From the NCBI GenBank assembly GCA_031266815.1, contig JAISAG010000053.1:1-33459 (forward strand): a stretch of 33,459 nucleotides of DNA, in the 5' to 3' direction. The notes under the pieces are model-generated. The model was not told the origin of the DNA and made no database searches. It saw only the letters and a list, made by a program, of their open reading frames with translations. A program made the position numbers and the translations under genes. Shown here piece after piece: positions 17,470 through 29,813 of this stretch (positions within the stretch are counted from its first letter, which is position 1; each line of letters begins with the position of its first letter). The DNA is from Burkholderiaceae bacterium. Its GTDB lineage: Bacteria; Pseudomonadota; Gammaproteobacteria; Burkholderiales; Burkholderiaceae_D.

Positions 17470-18882
17470 ATGAGCGCTGTTATCAAGACAAATCAGGATT
17501 TTTTTATTGCGGATCGAAGCTTGGCGGAGTGGGGGCATAAGGAGATTCGTATCGCTGAAACGGAAATGCCCGGCCTGATGGCTATCCGTGAAGAGTATGC
17601 GACCGGCAAGCCTTTGAAAGGTGCGCGCATCAGCGGCTCGCTGCACATGACGATTCAGACCGCGGTGTTGATACAGACGCTGGAAGCCTTGGGCGCGCAG
17701 GTGCGCTGGGCATCGTGCAATATCTATTCCACGCAGGATCATGCCGCCGCCGCAATCGCATCAGGCGGTACCCCTGTGTTTGCTTACAAGGGCGAGTCGC
17801 TGGACGAGTACTGGGATTTTACCCACCGGATCTTTGAGTGGCCGGACGGGAGGTACTCCAACATGATTCTGGACGATGGCGGCGACGCGACATTGTTGCT
17901 GCACCTTGGCGCTCGTGCGGAGCAGGATATCAGCGTGCTGGGGAATCCTTCCTCCGACGAGGAAAAAAGCCTGTTTGACGCGATTCGCCAGCGTTTGACA
18001 CAGGACAAGGCATGGTATTCCCGCCGCATCACGGAAATCAAGGGGGTGACGGAAGAAACGACGACCGGCGTGAACCGCCTTTACCAGATGCACAAGGAAG
18101 GGCGTTTGCGTTTTCCCGCGATTAATGTGAACGATTCTGTCACGAAATCGAAATTTGACAATTTGTACGGCTGCCGTGAGTCGCTGGTGGACGGGATCAA
18201 GCGGGCGACCGATGTAATGATTGCAGGCAAAGTGGCCGTGATTGCTGGTTACGGTGATGTGGGTAAGGGATGTGCCCAGGCGATGCGCGCACTGTCCGCA
18301 CAGGTTTGGGTGACAGAGATAGACCCGATATGTGCCTTGCAGGCGGCGATGGAAGGCTACCGTGTTGTCACGATGGATTATGCGGCGGCGCACGGCGACA
18401 TTTTTGTGACGTGTACCGGCAATTTCAATGTCATTGCTCACGACCACATGCGGAAAATGAAGGACCAGGCGATTGTATGCAACATTGGTCACTTCGACAG
18501 CGAGATTGATGTGGCAAGCCTGAAACAGTACACATGGGAAAACATCAAGCCGCAGGTTGACCATGTCATTTTTCCCGATGGGCGCCGTATTATTCTGCTG
18601 GCGGAGGGGAGGCTGGTCAATCTGGGTTGCGGGACAGGCCATCCGTCCTACGTCATGAGTTCTTCGTTCGCCAATCAGGTGATAGCACAGATAGAACTCT
18701 TCAACAATACGGCATCGTACCCGCTGGGGGTGTACACCCTGCCCAAGCACCTGGATGAGCGGGTTGCCCGGTTGCAGTTGCAGCGCCTGAATGCGCAATT
18801 GACCGAATTGACCGATGAACAGGCGGCGTACATCGGGGTGAAGAAAGAAGGCCCCTACAAGCCGGATCACTACCGCTACTGA
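17470..18882 (+). CDS. ahcY: Adenosylhomocysteinase
   Basis: [69 protein letters not shown]-terminus. Confidence 0.97.
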   Translation: MSAVIKTNQDFFIADRSLAEWGHKEIRIAETEMPGLMAIREEYATGKPLKGARISGSLHMTIQTAVLIQTLEALGAQVRWASCNIYSTQDHAAAAIASGGTPVFAYKGESLDEYWDFTHRIFEWPDGRYSNMILDDGGDATLLLHLGARAEQDISVLGNPSSDEEKSLFDAIRQRLTQDKAWYSRRITEIKGVTEETTTGVNRLYQMHKEGRLRFPAINVNDSVTKSKFDNLYGCRESLVDGIKRATDVMIAGKVAVIAGYGDVGKGCAQAMRALSAQVWVTEIDPICALQAAMEGYRVVTMDYAAAHGDIFVTCTGNFNVIAHDHMRKMKDQAIVCNIGHFDSEIDVASLKQYTWENIKPQVDHVIFPDGRRIILLAEGRLVNLGCGTGHPSYVMSSSFANQVIAQIELFNNTASYPLGVYTLPKHLDERVARLQLQRLNAQLTELTDEQAAYIGVKKEGPYKPDHYRY

Positions 18883-18982
18883 CGAAGGCGGTTGCTGTGG
18901 TACAAGGCAGGGCGCACCGGATGTCCTGCTTTCTTTCGCTGACGGTTCCTTCTGCCGGGGGCGCCGACTTTCAGGAGAACAG

Positions 18983-19819
18983 ATGGGTTCACTTCCCTTC
19001 AGCATTGAATTTTTCCCGCCCAAAACACCGGAAGCGTTGGCGCGGTTGAGAGAAACGCGTGAGCGGCTTGTCCGTCTGTCGCCGCGCTATTTTTCGGTGA
19101 CCCTGGGTGCAGGAGGGTCTGCCCGCGACGGTACGCTGGATGTTGCGGTCGAAATTCATAAAAAAGGATACGAAGCCGCGCCGCACCTGACCTGTATCGG
19201 GACATCACGGGAAAGTATCCGGGACAGGCTTAGGGAATACCAGTCACTGGGTATTCGTCATCTGGTTGCCTTGCGGGGTGATTTGCCCAGCCCGTACGGG
19301 GAATTGGGCGACTTTCGCTATGCCAGCGAACTGGTCGCCTTTGTTCGTGCCGAGACGGGAGACTGGTTTCATGTGGATGTGGCTGCCTATCCCGAGGTAC
19401 ACCCGCAAGCGACATCACCGCAGGATGACCTGAAGTATTTCATCAACAAGGTCAAGGCGGGAGCCGATACCGCCATCACGCAGTATTTTTATAATCCGGA
19501 CGCTTATTTCCATTTTGTTGATGCGGTACAGCGTGCGGGGGTATTCATTCCGATTGTGCCCGGCATCATGCCCATCACCAATTATTCCAGTCTGGTTCGC
19601 TTTTCTGATACATGCGGCGCGGATATCCCGCGCTGGATTCGGCTGAGGTTGGACAGTTACGGCGATGACACCGTATCCATCAAGGCTTTCGGGCTGGAGG
19701 TTGTAACCGCACTGTGTGAGCGCTTGCGTGAAGGCGGCGCGCCCGGATTTCACTTTTACAGCCTCAATCAGGCGGCTATGGTCGAGGCGCTGTGCGCCAA
19801 TTTGCGATTGGCCGGGTAA
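18983..19819 (+). CDS. metF: Methylenetetrahydrofolate reductase
   Basis: SIEFFPPKTPEALARL, HLTCIGTSRESIRDRLREYQSLGIRHLVALRGD, ITQYFYNPDAYFHFVD, PGIMPITNYSSLVRFSDTCGADIPRWI. Confidence 0.95.
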   Translation: MGSLPFSIEFFPPKTPEALARLRETRERLVRLSPRYFSVTLGAGGSARDGTLDVAVEIHKKGYEAAPHLTCIGTSRESIRDRLREYQSLGIRHLVALRGDLPSPYGELGDFRYASELVAFVRAETGDWFHVDVAAYPEVHPQATSPQDDLKYFINKVKAGADTAITQYFYNPDAYFHFVDAVQRAGVFIPIVPGIMPITNYSSLVRFSDTCGADIPRWIRLRLDSYGDDTVSIKAFGLEVVTALCERLREGGAPGFHFYSLNQAAMVEALCANLRLAG

Positions 19820-19834
19820 GGGAGACGGGGCGCC

Positions 19835-20311
19835 TCAGCCTTTCTGTGTGTCGCCCGCTTCCTGTTCGGTCTGTCGTACGTGCGCGGCGATTCGGTCCAG
19901 TACTCCATTGACGAATTTGTGCCCATCCACGCCGCCGAATGATTTTGCCAGTTCGACCGCTTCGTTGATGACGACGCGGTAGGGTATCTCGATGTGGCTC
20001 TGCATTTCGTACGTTCCTATGAGCAGGATGGCGTGTTCAACTGGAGACAGGTCAGCGATGGGGCGGTCAAGGAAAGGGCGCATAACTTCCCACAGTGCGG
20101 GCGACTGATGGATGGTTTCCGATACCAGCGCCACAAAATGCGCATAGTCTGCCTTATCGAATCCATGCGCTTGCCGGATGTGTTCGATAATGGCTTCAGG
20201 TGTATCCTTGTTGACGAGCCACTGATACATTGCCTGCAGGGCAAATTCGCGTGAACGGTGGCGCGCCGAGCGACTTTTATTGGGATTTGCCAGGATGCTC
20301 TTGGTGTTCAC
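19835..20311 (-). CDS. nusB: Transcription antitermination protein NusB
   Basis: SRHRSREFALQAMYQWLV...LSPVEHAILLIGTYEM...PYRVVINEAVELAKSFGGVDGHKFVNGVLDRIA. Confidence 0.95.
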   Translation of the reverse strand: MNTKSILANPNKSRSARHRSREFALQAMYQWLVNKDTPEAIIEHIRQAHGFDKADYAHFVALVSETIHQSPALWEVMRPFLDRPIADLSPVEHAILLIGTYEMQSHIEIPYRVVINEAVELAKSFGGVDGHKFVNGVLDRIAAHVRQTEQEAGDTQKG

Positions 20312-20365
20312 GGGGGGGCTGTTATTGAAAAGAGTGTTGCGTATAGCGTGCAGAGAGCCGTTTTG

Positions 20366-20872
20366 TCAATCCGTTTCGCTTTCGCCCTCGCCCTCTTCTT
20401 CCCACGTGAGCAGTTCATCAATGGACAACAGCAGGTTTGCCATTTCGACCGCGGCGCGGGCGGCGGATGCGCCCCGTTCCTGGGCACGGGCTTCGGCCTG
20501 CTTTTCAGTGTGTGTCGTTAGGATAGCGTTGGCAATAGGAATGTCACCGTCCAGTCCGACGCGCGTCACACCGGATGCCGATTCGTTGGAAACAACCTCA
20601 AAGTGGTAGGTTTCTCCCCGAATGACCGCGCCGATGGCAACCAGCGCATCAAATTGCTGCGAGTTCGCCATTTTTTGCAATGCAAGCGGGATTTCCAGCG
20701 CGCCGGGCACGGTGGCAATCAGGATATCCTCGTCCTCCACGCCGAGCTGCTTCAGTTCGGACAGGCAGGCGGACAGCAAAGCCTGACAAACGGGTTCATT
20801 AAAGCGGGACTGGACGATTCCAATGCGCAGTCCATCCCCCTGCAGGTCTGATTCAAGTGTGGAAACGCTCAT
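20366..20872 (-). CDS. ribH: 6,7-dimethyl-8-ribityllumazine synthase
   Basis: [64 protein letters not shown]. Confidence 0.95.
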   Translation of the reverse strand: MSVSTLESDLQGDGLRIGIVQSRFNEPVCQALLSACLSELKQLGVEDEDILIATVPGALEIPLALQKMANSQQFDALVAIGAVIRGETYHFEVVSNESASGVTRVGLDGDIPIANAILTTHTEKQAEARAQERGASAARAAVEMANLLLSIDELLTWEEEGEGESETD

Positions 20873-20883
20873 GGGATTCTTCC

Positions 20884-22005
20884 TTATAAGGGGGAAAACG
20901 CACTACCTTCATTCTCAAGATAACCGGTAACAACAAGACCGAATCCTGTCATGGAGGGCATTTTGACGGGATTTGCCAGAAGGCGCATTTTGCCTACACC
21001 AACATCCCGCAGTATCTGCGCGCCGATGCCGTAGGTACGTAAATCCAGTGTGGAGGCGGCGGTAGCCGACACGGGTTTTCCCAACAGTTCAAACCGTGAT
21101 AGTAACGCATTTGGCGATTCTCCACAATCAAGCAGGACCATGACGCCTTGTCTGGCGCGATGGATAGCGTGGAGTGCGGCAGTCATGCGCCATGAATGCG
21201 GGGTCTGTCCGGCATCCATGAAGTCCATTATCGAGACGGGCTGATGCACCCGAACCAGTGTTTCCTGGTCCGGCGCAATATTGCCCTGACACAGGGCGAA
21301 GTGGATGGCGTTACCCGGCTTGTCACGGTAGGCGATGGCGCGAAATTCGCCCGCCAGCGTCTGGAGTGTGCGCTCGCTTATTCGTTCGATCATGCTTTCG
21401 TGCTGACTGCGATAGCGGATCAGGTCGGCGATGGTGCCGATTTTCAGATGGTGCGTGCGCGCGAACGACCGCAGGTCGGGCAGCCGCGACATGGTGCCGT
21501 CCTTGTTCAGAATTTCGCAGATGGCGCAAGCGGGAGTCAAACTGGCAAGGTCGGCAAGGTCACAGCCCGCTTCAGTGTGACCTGCCCGCGTCAGTACGCC
21601 TCCGGGTTTTGCCATGACGGGGAAGATGTGCCCCGGTTGGACAATGTCATCCGCTTTGGCATGGGGTGCGACGGCAGCCTGGATGGTTCTGGCGCGGTCG
21701 TGGGCGGAAATGCCGGTAGTAACGCCTTCCCTGGCTTCAATGGAAACAGTGAAAGCAGTGTCAAAGCGGGTACCGTTTTTCCGGGTCATCAATTCCAGGC
21801 CCAGTCGCTGGCAATGGTCTTCCCGCAGAGTAAGACAAATTAGTCCGCGGGCGTGGGTTGCCATGAAGTTGATGGCGTCCGGCGTGACGAAATCGGCGGC
21901 CATGGTCAGGTCTCCCTCGTTCTCGCGGTCTTCATCGTCAACTAGAATGACCATTTCTCCCGCGCGAATCGCCGCAATAATGTCTTCGATGGGCAAAATT
22001 GGCAT
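20884..22005 (-). CDS. ribBA: 3,4-dihydroxy-2-butanone 4-phosphate synthase with degenerate GTP cyclohydrolase II-like domain
   Basis: DHBP synthase motifs ([24 protein letters not shown]). C-terminal GCHII-like domain lacks the zinc-ligand cysteine motif. Start at [10 protein letters not shown] with AAGGA RBS. Confidence 0.88.
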   Translation of the reverse strand: MPILPIEDIIAAIRAGEMVILVDDEDRENEGDLTMAADFVTPDAINFMATHARGLICLTLREDHCQRLGLELMTRKNGTRFDTAFTVSIEAREGVTTGISAHDRARTIQAAVAPHAKADDIVQPGHIFPVMAKPGGVLTRAGHTEAGCDLADLASLTPACAICEILNKDGTMSRLPDLRSFARTHHLKIGTIADLIRYRSQHESMIERISERTLQTLAGEFRAIAYRDKPGNAIHFALCQGNIAPDQETLVRVHQPVSIMDFMDAGQTPHSWRMTAALHAIHRARQGVMVLLDCGESPNALLSRFELLGKPVSATAASTLDLRTYGIGAQILRDVGVGKMRLLANPVKMPSMTGFGLVVTGYLENEGSAFSPL

Positions 22006-22156
22006 GACATCCTTTTCACTGTTCAATCCGTACATTATAAATCGCCTTGCGCCGCTGAAAAGGTTCGCGTGCAGGGCATGGCGGCGTTGTGAGCGAATCG
22101 GCGCATTTGGACGGCAACAGGTGAAAAATGGTAGAATCTGCGCAGAAGGGGACAAT

Positions 22157-22633
22157 ATGACGCAATACAGAGTAAAGGTGGATGTTATGGGCAAGCAGGC
22201 AACGGAGGTTAATAATCCGGCCGAATTGAAGGCTAGCGGACTCAAGGCCACACAACCCCGCCTGAAGATTCTGGAAGCATTCCAGCAGAATCCCGTTCGC
22301 CATCTTACCGCAGACGAAGTGTATCGCCTGTTGTTGGCGGAACGGATAGAAATAGGGCTTGCTACGGTGTACCGTGTGCTGACGCAGTTCGAGCAGGCGG
22401 GACTGTTGTCGCGCCGATACTTCGAAACAGGAAAGGCGGTTTACGAGTTAAACGAGGGCGACCACCACGACCACATTGTCTGCCTGCATTGCGGGCGTGT
22501 TGCCGAGTTCCACGACGACCAGATTGAGCTGCGCCAACGGGAGATTGCCCGCCAGCAGGGATTCAACATGGTGGACCACTCGCTGGCAATATACGGTTAC
22601 TGCGCAAATCCGGACTGCTCCGGTGAAGGCTAA
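22157..22633 (+). CDS. fur: Ferric uptake regulator (Fur family)
   Basis: GLKATQPRLKILEAFQ...HLTADEVYRLLLAERIEIGLATVYRVLTQFEQAGLL...DHHDHIVCLHCGRVAEF. Alternative start at 22187. Confidence 0.92.
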   Translation: MTQYRVKVDVMGKQATEVNNPAELKASGLKATQPRLKILEAFQQNPVRHLTADEVYRLLLAERIEIGLATVYRVLTQFEQAGLLSRRYFETGKAVYELNEGDHHDHIVCLHCGRVAEFHDDQIELRQREIARQQGFNMVDHSLAIYGYCANPDCSGEG

Positions 22634-22653
22634 GGGTTTCGTGGCGAGGTAAC

Positions 22654-23067
22654 CTATTGCGCTTGTCTGGGCAGCAGCGTTTTTATCAGGTCACGCCAAC
22701 TGACGATGCCCACGGGGCGGAATTCCTCGTCAACAATAGGGATGCATGATATCCGGTGCGTGTTGATCAGTGCGGCCGCTTCGGCAATAGTTGCATCTTC
22801 CCTCAGCGTGACAGGCTTGCGGGACATGACCTGATGCACCCGTTTATTCAGCGTGGCAAGGTCCTTGTAGGTAACCACCATGGTGCCGATATTGGGACTG
22901 ATTGCCTTGAGCAGGTCGCGGTCAGAAACAACACCAAACAGCTTGCCTTCTTCAACCACCAGCAGGTGGTGAAACTTGTAGGTATCAAATATCTCCTTTA
23001 CCGTCGCGAGGCTTTCATCCAGACCGATGGTGATGGGGTTTCTTGTCATGATGTCTTTCAAATTCAT
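22654..23067 (-). CDS. CBS-domain-pair protein
   Basis: Two CBS repeats: DIMTRNPITIGLDESLATVKEIF... and QVMSRKPVTLREDATIAEAAALINTHRISCIPIVDE. Confidence 0.88.
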   Translation of the reverse strand: MNLKDIMTRNPITIGLDESLATVKEIFDTYKFHHLLVVEEGKLFGVVSDRDLLKAISPNIGTMVVTYKDLATLNKRVHQVMSRKPVTLREDATIAEAAALINTHRISCIPIVDEEFRPVGIVSWRDLIKTLLPRQAQ

Positions 23068-23100
23068 AGCGTCTCCCGATTGTCCGAGGAACGAAAGCGG

Positions 23101-24279
23101 TCAGCGACCAAGATACTCTCTGGCAAGCCGCATCCAGAATGTCATGCCCAACGGTAGCATGGTATCATCGAAATCGTAGGTTGGGCTGTGCAAAAAACCG
23201 CACGGTGCCGTGTTGTTTGCGTGTTCGCGTGCGCCGTTTCCCATGAACACGTAACACCCCGGCTTGCGCGCCAGCATGAACGAGAAATCTTCTGCGACCA
23301 TGGTCGGCACGGATTGGGTGTGAGTGCGTTCTTTCCCGACCAGGGACTCCATGACCCGAATAACGCGTGCGGTTTCTTCAGGATGATTAACCACAGGCGG
23401 GTAATTGCGCTGAAAATCCAGCGTTGCGGTCGCGTGAAACGCGGAAGCAATCCCTTCTGCCGTTTCACGCAGACGGCTTTCTATCAGGTCCAGTACGCTG
23501 GTGCTGAATGTTCGAACGGTCCCTGTCAGGATTGCCTTGTCTGGAACGATGTTAAATGCACTGCCCGCGTGGATCTGGGTGATAGACAGTACTGCCGCGT
23601 CCAGGGGAGACTTGTTTCGTGTCATGATGTTTTGCCAGCCTTGCGCGACCTGGACGGCGATCATGACGGGGTCAACCGTCCGTTGGGGTTGCGCACCGTG
23701 TCCTCCCGTGCCGCGTATGGTTAGCGTAAAGGTGTTGCTGGAAGCCATGATGGGGCCGGGTGTTGTGGCGAATTCGCCTATGGCGTAGTCCGGCCAGTTA
23801 TGCATACCAAAAATAGCATCCATGGGACACTGCCCGAAAAGGCCCTCGTCAATCATGCGACGGGCACCGCCGTAATTTTCTTCCGCAGGCTGGAAGATGG
23901 CATAGACCGTGCCGTCAAAATCCCCGTGCCTCTTTAGGTCAATTGCCGCGCCCAACAGCATGGCGGTATGACCGTCATGTCCGCAGGCATGCATTTTCCC
24001 CGCATGAACAGAAGCGTGAGCGAAGGTGTTTTGTTCCTGGAGAGGGAGAGCATCCATATCTGCCCGTATCCCAATGGCGCGAGGACTGTTTCCCTTTTTG
24101 ACAATGCCCACGATGCCTGTCTTGCCCATGCCACGGAGAACCGGAATGTGGTGCGCCGCCAGTGTGTTGGCAATCAGGTTTGCCGTGCGAATTTCTTCAT
24201 AGGCCAATTCGGGGTGTGCATGAATATCCCGGCGTATGCCTTGTATGTCTGCGAGGAAAGTGGCGGTGAAGTCGTGCAT
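23101..24279 (-). CDS. M20-family amidohydrolase (hippurate/IAA-amino acid hydrolase-like)
   Basis: RRDIHAHPELAYEE, IGIRADMDALPLQE, MHACGHDGHTAMLLGAA, GMHNWPDYAIGEFATTPGPIMASSNTF. Confidence 0.92.
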   Translation of the reverse strand: MHDFTATFLADIQGIRRDIHAHPELAYEEIRTANLIANTLAAHHIPVLRGMGKTGIVGIVKKGNSPRAIGIRADMDALPLQEQNTFAHASVHAGKMHACGHDGHTAMLLGAAIDLKRHGDFDGTVYAIFQPAEENYGGARRMIDEGLFGQCPMDAIFGMHNWPDYAIGEFATTPGPIMASSNTFTLTIRGTGGHGAQPQRTVDPVMIAVQVAQGWQNIMTRNKSPLDAAVLSITQIHAGSAFNIVPDKAILTGTVRTFSTSVLDLIESRLRETAEGIASAFHATATLDFQRNYPPVVNHPEETARVIRVMESLVGKERTHTQSVPTMVAEDFSFMLARKPGCYVFMGNGAREHANNTAPCGFLHSPTYDFDDTMLPLGMTFWMRLAREYLGR

Positions 24280-24294
24280 GAAGCAGCCCGTTAT

Positions 24295-25635
24295 CTATGT
24301 TTTGTGTGTTACTTGCGGATAGCGGTAGCGTTCCGCGAGGGCGTGATACAGGGGAACGGGGCTGATAAAGCGGGAAACACAACTGGCGAGCAGCGATGTT
24401 GCCATCAGTGCCAGCAGAAAATGCTGCCCTGCCACCATTTCCATCGTGATGATGAATGAGGTCAGAGGAGAGCGGGTGACGCCGGACAGATAGGCAACCA
24501 TGACCAAGATGACGGTTGCGCCGTGCGGCGCCATGCCCGGGAGCAGCGCGGACAGGGTGTCTCCAATGCCTGCGCCGACAGAAAGTGTGGGCGCAAACAA
24601 CCCGCCGGGTATGCCGCTGATTGTGGAGGCCAGTGTGGCGAGAAATTTGGCAAACCCGTAGTACCAGACGGCGGTACTTGCCTGGCTTTCCAGTATATGG
24701 CGGGTGGGGGCGTAACTGGTACCGAAAGCAAGCCCGTCCGTCATCAGCCCCGCTATGGCGACGACCAGACCACACACTCCCGCGAATACGAACGGATGCT
24801 GCTGGACGAACCCCCTGATGCGTGCGGGCAGAAAGGCGCCAAATTTCTGGGCAAGGAGGCTGAACAAGCCTCCCATGACACCGCCAACAACAGCGCAGGC
24901 GGAGATGGCGGGGATGTGGGAAAACAGCGGCAATATCGCACTGGTCGCCCCGAAGTAGGTATAGTTTCCGACAATGGACAGGGAGATGAGTCCAGAAACA
25001 ATGACAGTCAGCAGGGTCGAGCTGTGCGCTGTAAAGGGATGGTCCTTGCTGAGCTCCTCCATGGCAAACATGATACCGGCGAGCGGCGTGTTGAACGCTG
25101 CGGCGATTCCTGCCGCACCGCCGGCCATGACCAGCGTTCGGCGATAATCCGCCGTTTTGAATGGACCGCGCTGGTAAAAGAAGTGACCGATGGACGCGCC
25201 AATTTGCACGGTGGGACCTTCCCGTCCGATGGAGGCGCCCACAAACAGCCCTCCCAGCAGCATAATGGATTTGCCGATCAGAATACGAATGGACAGCAGG
25301 TTGCTCTTTTTTGCGTCATCCGGGTCGTTGATAGCAGCGATGGTTTGCGGAATTCCGCTTCCCTGCGTTCCGGGGAAAAAACGCTGCGTCAGCCAGGCAA
25401 ACAAGGCGAAAGCCAGCGGAACCAGAATCAGCATGCCCCATTGCAGGTGTTTCTGTAACCAGAGATTGCCCATGTTGGCGTAGTCGCTGGACAGGGCAAG
25501 CGCCACAGCAGCCAGTCCGATCAGCGAGGCTGCCACGAGCCAGATCAGTACGTGCATTCCCACGTCGCGCGAAGAATCCATCAGGCGGATACGGCGGGAT
25601 TTTTGCGGTGGGGTGTCCGGTTCGTGCGATGGCAT
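24295..25635 (-). CDS. ClC-family chloride channel/antiporter
   Basis: GSGIPQT, GREGPTVQIGASIGHF, IPGGLFAPTLSVGAGIG signature motifs. Confidence 0.92.
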   Translation of the reverse strand: MPSHEPDTPPQKSRRIRLMDSSRDVGMHVLIWLVAASLIGLAAVALALSSDYANMGNLWLQKHLQWGMLILVPLAFALFAWLTQRFFPGTQGSGIPQTIAAINDPDDAKKSNLLSIRILIGKSIMLLGGLFVGASIGREGPTVQIGASIGHFFYQRGPFKTADYRRTLVMAGGAAGIAAAFNTPLAGIMFAMEELSKDHPFTAHSSTLLTVIVSGLISLSIVGNYTYFGATSAILPLFSHIPAISACAVVGGVMGGLFSLLAQKFGAFLPARIRGFVQQHPFVFAGVCGLVVAIAGLMTDGLAFGTSYAPTRHILESQASTAVWYYGFAKFLATLASTISGIPGGLFAPTLSVGAGIGDTLSALLPGMAPHGATVILVMVAYLSGVTRSPLTSFIITMEMVAGQHFLLALMATSLLASCVSRFISPVPLYHALAERYRYPQVTHKT

Positions 25636-25712
25636 GGCAGCAGCGGGAATCCAGTTGTTTTGGCATTGTAACAAGGATGAAAGCGTTTATGCGGCCACGG
25701 CTCTCCCTGGAT

Positions 25713-25754
25713 AAAAAAAGACCCGCGGGAGCAGGCGCTGCCGCGGGTCTTTTA
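25713..25754 (-). terminator. Rho-independent terminator after groEL
   Basis: Minus-strand AAAAGACCCGCGG...CCGCGGGTCTTTTTTT. Confidence 0.9.
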
Positions 25755-25772
25755 GAAGGGCTGCGAAGCAGC

Positions 25773-27452
<1,680 letters not shown>

Positions 27453-27476
27453 TTAATGGTGTGTCATGTACCCGAA

Positions 27477-27767
27477 TTATTTCTGGATGATTGCCATCAC
27501 ATCGGTTTCGTGCAGAACGAGGATTTCCTCGCCATCTACCTTGACGGTTTGTCCCGCGTATTTCCCGAACAGGATACGGTCGCCCACTTTGACATCCATC
27601 GGCAGTATCTTCCCTTCGGGTGTGATTTTGCCGTTTCCGACGGCCAGCACTTCGCCCTGATCCGGCTTTTCTGCGGCCGTTTCAGGAATGACGATACCGG
27701 ATGCGGTTGTTTTTTCCAGATCCATGCGTTTGACGATGATGCGGTCATGTAACGGACGAAGTTTCAT
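27477..27767 (-). CDS. groES: Co-chaperonin GroES (Hsp10)
   Basis: [46 protein letters not shown]. Confidence 0.98.
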   Translation of the reverse strand: MKLRPLHDRIIVKRMDLEKTTASGIVIPETAAEKPDQGEVLAVGNGKITPEGKILPMDVKVGDRILFGKYAGQTVKVDGEEILVLHETDVMAIIQK

Positions 27768-27872
27768 AACGATTCCCTTTTCGCTTCCATATAAAGATTG
27801 TTGATCACATGTGCGGTCTTGCCGCGATTTTCCGGTGAGGCTGCGAGCAGACAGGCGTCCGGCTCGCGTTTA

Positions 27873-27899
27873 TTAGCACTCCCGGCTAACGAGTGCTAA
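27873..27899. promoter_or_regulatory. CIRCE element (HrcA operator) upstream of groES-groEL
   Basis: TTAGCACTC-CCGGCTAAC-GAGTGCTAA, perfect 9-N9-9 inverted repeat. Confidence 0.97.
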
Positions 27900-28063
27900 T
27901 TATATGGGCGGGGGTGCGGCATTTCAAGGGTTGGTGGCAGATTTTTTTATTGCCCCGATTTGCCACAGCGTTTTCGGGACGAGGGTGTGGCAGGTCCGCG
28001 AAGGGCGCCTCCACGGACCATCAATCAGAGTAGAATGGAGACTTTCCAGAGCAGGGGAGCGGG

Positions 28064-29518
28064 TTGATGAGGCGTTGCCACAGGTTCGCGCGGTTGGGTG
28101 CAGGCGCCGTGTTTGTCGTACTGGGGTGGATAGGGTGTGGTTCTGTCCTTGCGCAGCATTTGCCGGATGCGGTCGAAAAAGAGCTGAAACGGGTAAAAAT
28201 TCCGCCCAGGGCCGTGGGAATATATGTGCAATCCTTAAATCGTCTCGGGAAAACGGGTATTTCCGTCATTGCCCTAAACGAGAGTATCCCGCTCATTCCT
28301 GCCTCCGCCATGAAGGTTGTGACAACCTATTCTGCACTCTCCCTCCTGGGACCCGCCTATCGCTGGAAAACACGCGTTTACACACAAGGTCAGATCAACG
28401 ACGGGATACTGACGGGCAACCTGCACATCAAGGGGAGCGGGGATCCCCGCCTGAATCTGGAAAGCCTGTGGTCTCTCCTGCGTGATGTTCGCTCCCGGGG
28501 TGTCCGCGATATTCGGGGAAATCTGGTGCTGGATCGGGGCGCGTTCGAGAATGTGGTTTTTGACCCGGCCCGTTTTGACGGGGAACCTTTCAAGCCCTAC
28601 AATGCCGGTCCTGACGCGCTTTTGTTGAATCACAAAGTGTTAAATGTCCGGTTTATGCCCAATCCGCTCCAGAGGAATGTGCAGGTTTCCCTCTCCCCCT
28701 TGCTGGATGGAGTGAGCGTGATTCCCCCCGTGCTGGCAGACGAAGGCCCGTGCCATAGCGAGTGGATGCGCGACATACAGTTGCAGATATCGGACAAGCA
28801 AGTTCGTTTCGAAGGGGAATATCCGCTCTCGTGCGGCGAGAAGACCTGGTATATCTACCCCCATTCCATGAGTGATTCCGGCTTTTTTCGCGCGGTTTTT
28901 GTCACGATATGGAAGGAACTGGGCGGAACAATTTCCGGCAGCGTTTTATCGGGAACAACCCCCTCTTCCGCCACCTTGCTGACGGAGTGGCAATCTCCCG
29001 CGCTGGCTGAAGTGGTGCGCGACGTAAACAAGTACAGCAACAACGTCATGGCGCGTCATCTGCTTTTGGGCATCGCTGCGCAATCTTCCTCCAAAGCCGC
29101 CAGTGTTTCCCAGGGGGCGTTTGCCATACGCGCTTTTCTTGCGTCCCGCCGGATTGCGTTAAAAGGCTTGCAGATTGAAAACGGATCGGGACTTTCCCGG
29201 ACAGAGAGAATATCCGCCCTGACCATGGGCAAAATGCTGGCAGATGCCTACTATTCGCCGGTCATGCCGGAATTTATGGCGTCCCTGCCTGTGGCGGGAG
29301 TGGACGGGACGCTGACGCGCCAACTGAAACACAGTGCGCTGGCAGGCAGGGCGCACCTGAAAACGGGGGCCATACAGGATGTGCGGGCGGTGGCGGGGTA
29401 CGTGCTGGCCGCGTCAGGGGAACGTTACGTGGTTGTGTTCATGGTGAACCACCCCAACGCCGGTTCCGCGAAAAAGGCACGGGACGCCCTGTTGGGCTGG
29501 GTATACAGCAAAGGGTGA
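28064..29518 (+). CDS. dacB: D-alanyl-D-alanine carboxypeptidase/endopeptidase (PBP4, S13 family)
   Basis: SxxK in IPASAMKVVTTYSALSLLG, SxN in KYSNNVMARHLLLG, KTG in LKTGAIQDVRAVAGYV. Confidence 0.92.
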   Translation: MMRRCHRFARLGAGAVFVVLGWIGCGSVLAQHLPDAVEKELKRVKIPPRAVGIYVQSLNRLGKTGISVIALNESIPLIPASAMKVVTTYSALSLLGPAYRWKTRVYTQGQINDGILTGNLHIKGSGDPRLNLESLWSLLRDVRSRGVRDIRGNLVLDRGAFENVVFDPARFDGEPFKPYNAGPDALLLNHKVLNVRFMPNPLQRNVQVSLSPLLDGVSVIPPVLADEGPCHSEWMRDIQLQISDKQVRFEGEYPLSCGEKTWYIYPHSMSDSGFFRAVFVTIWKELGGTISGSVLSGTTPSSATLLTEWQSPALAEVVRDVNKYSNNVMARHLLLGIAAQSSSKAASVSQGAFAIRAFLASRRIALKGLQIENGSGLSRTERISALTMGKMLADAYYSPVMPEFMASLPVAGVDGTLTRQLKHSALAGRAHLKTGAIQDVRAVAGYVLAASGERYVVVFMVNHPNAGSAKKARDALLGWVYSKG

Positions 29519-29525
29519 AGATTAC

Positions 29526-29654
29526 CTATCTTGCCAGCCAGGCTTTCGCAAAATAATATGCGGCGACAAGGAGACACAATATCGCCACACCGACAAACAG
29601 CCGGGTGATGACATCCACTTTGGGCTTGTCTTTTTTACGCGTATTCTTTTTCAT
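29526..29654 (-). CDS. Small single-TM protein (42 aa)
   Basis: My translation: MKKNTRKKDKPKVDVITRLFVGVAILCLLVAAYYFAKAWLAR*. GGAGAG directly upstream of the ATG; basic N-terminus plus one TM helix. Absent from the supplied ORF track. Confidence 0.55.
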   Translation of the reverse strand: MKKNTRKKDKPKVDVITRLFVGVAILCLLVAAYYFAKAWLAR

Positions 29655-29813
29655 CTCTCCGCCATATTAACGTATTCCGGCGGGGAGTTTGACCGGCAGG
29701 CAGAACAGAATGAAACAAATTGTCACAATAAAACCCCTCTTTCGGGTAACCATCCGGTCCGTCATGCGGTTAAATAGGCACTGGTATCTTGATTGCTTTA
29801 AGGAGAACGCGTC

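Noticed and set aside
17761-19023. 420-aa antisense ORF opposite ahcY
   Set aside because: Shadow ORF of a highly conserved gene; no domain signature or RBS context.
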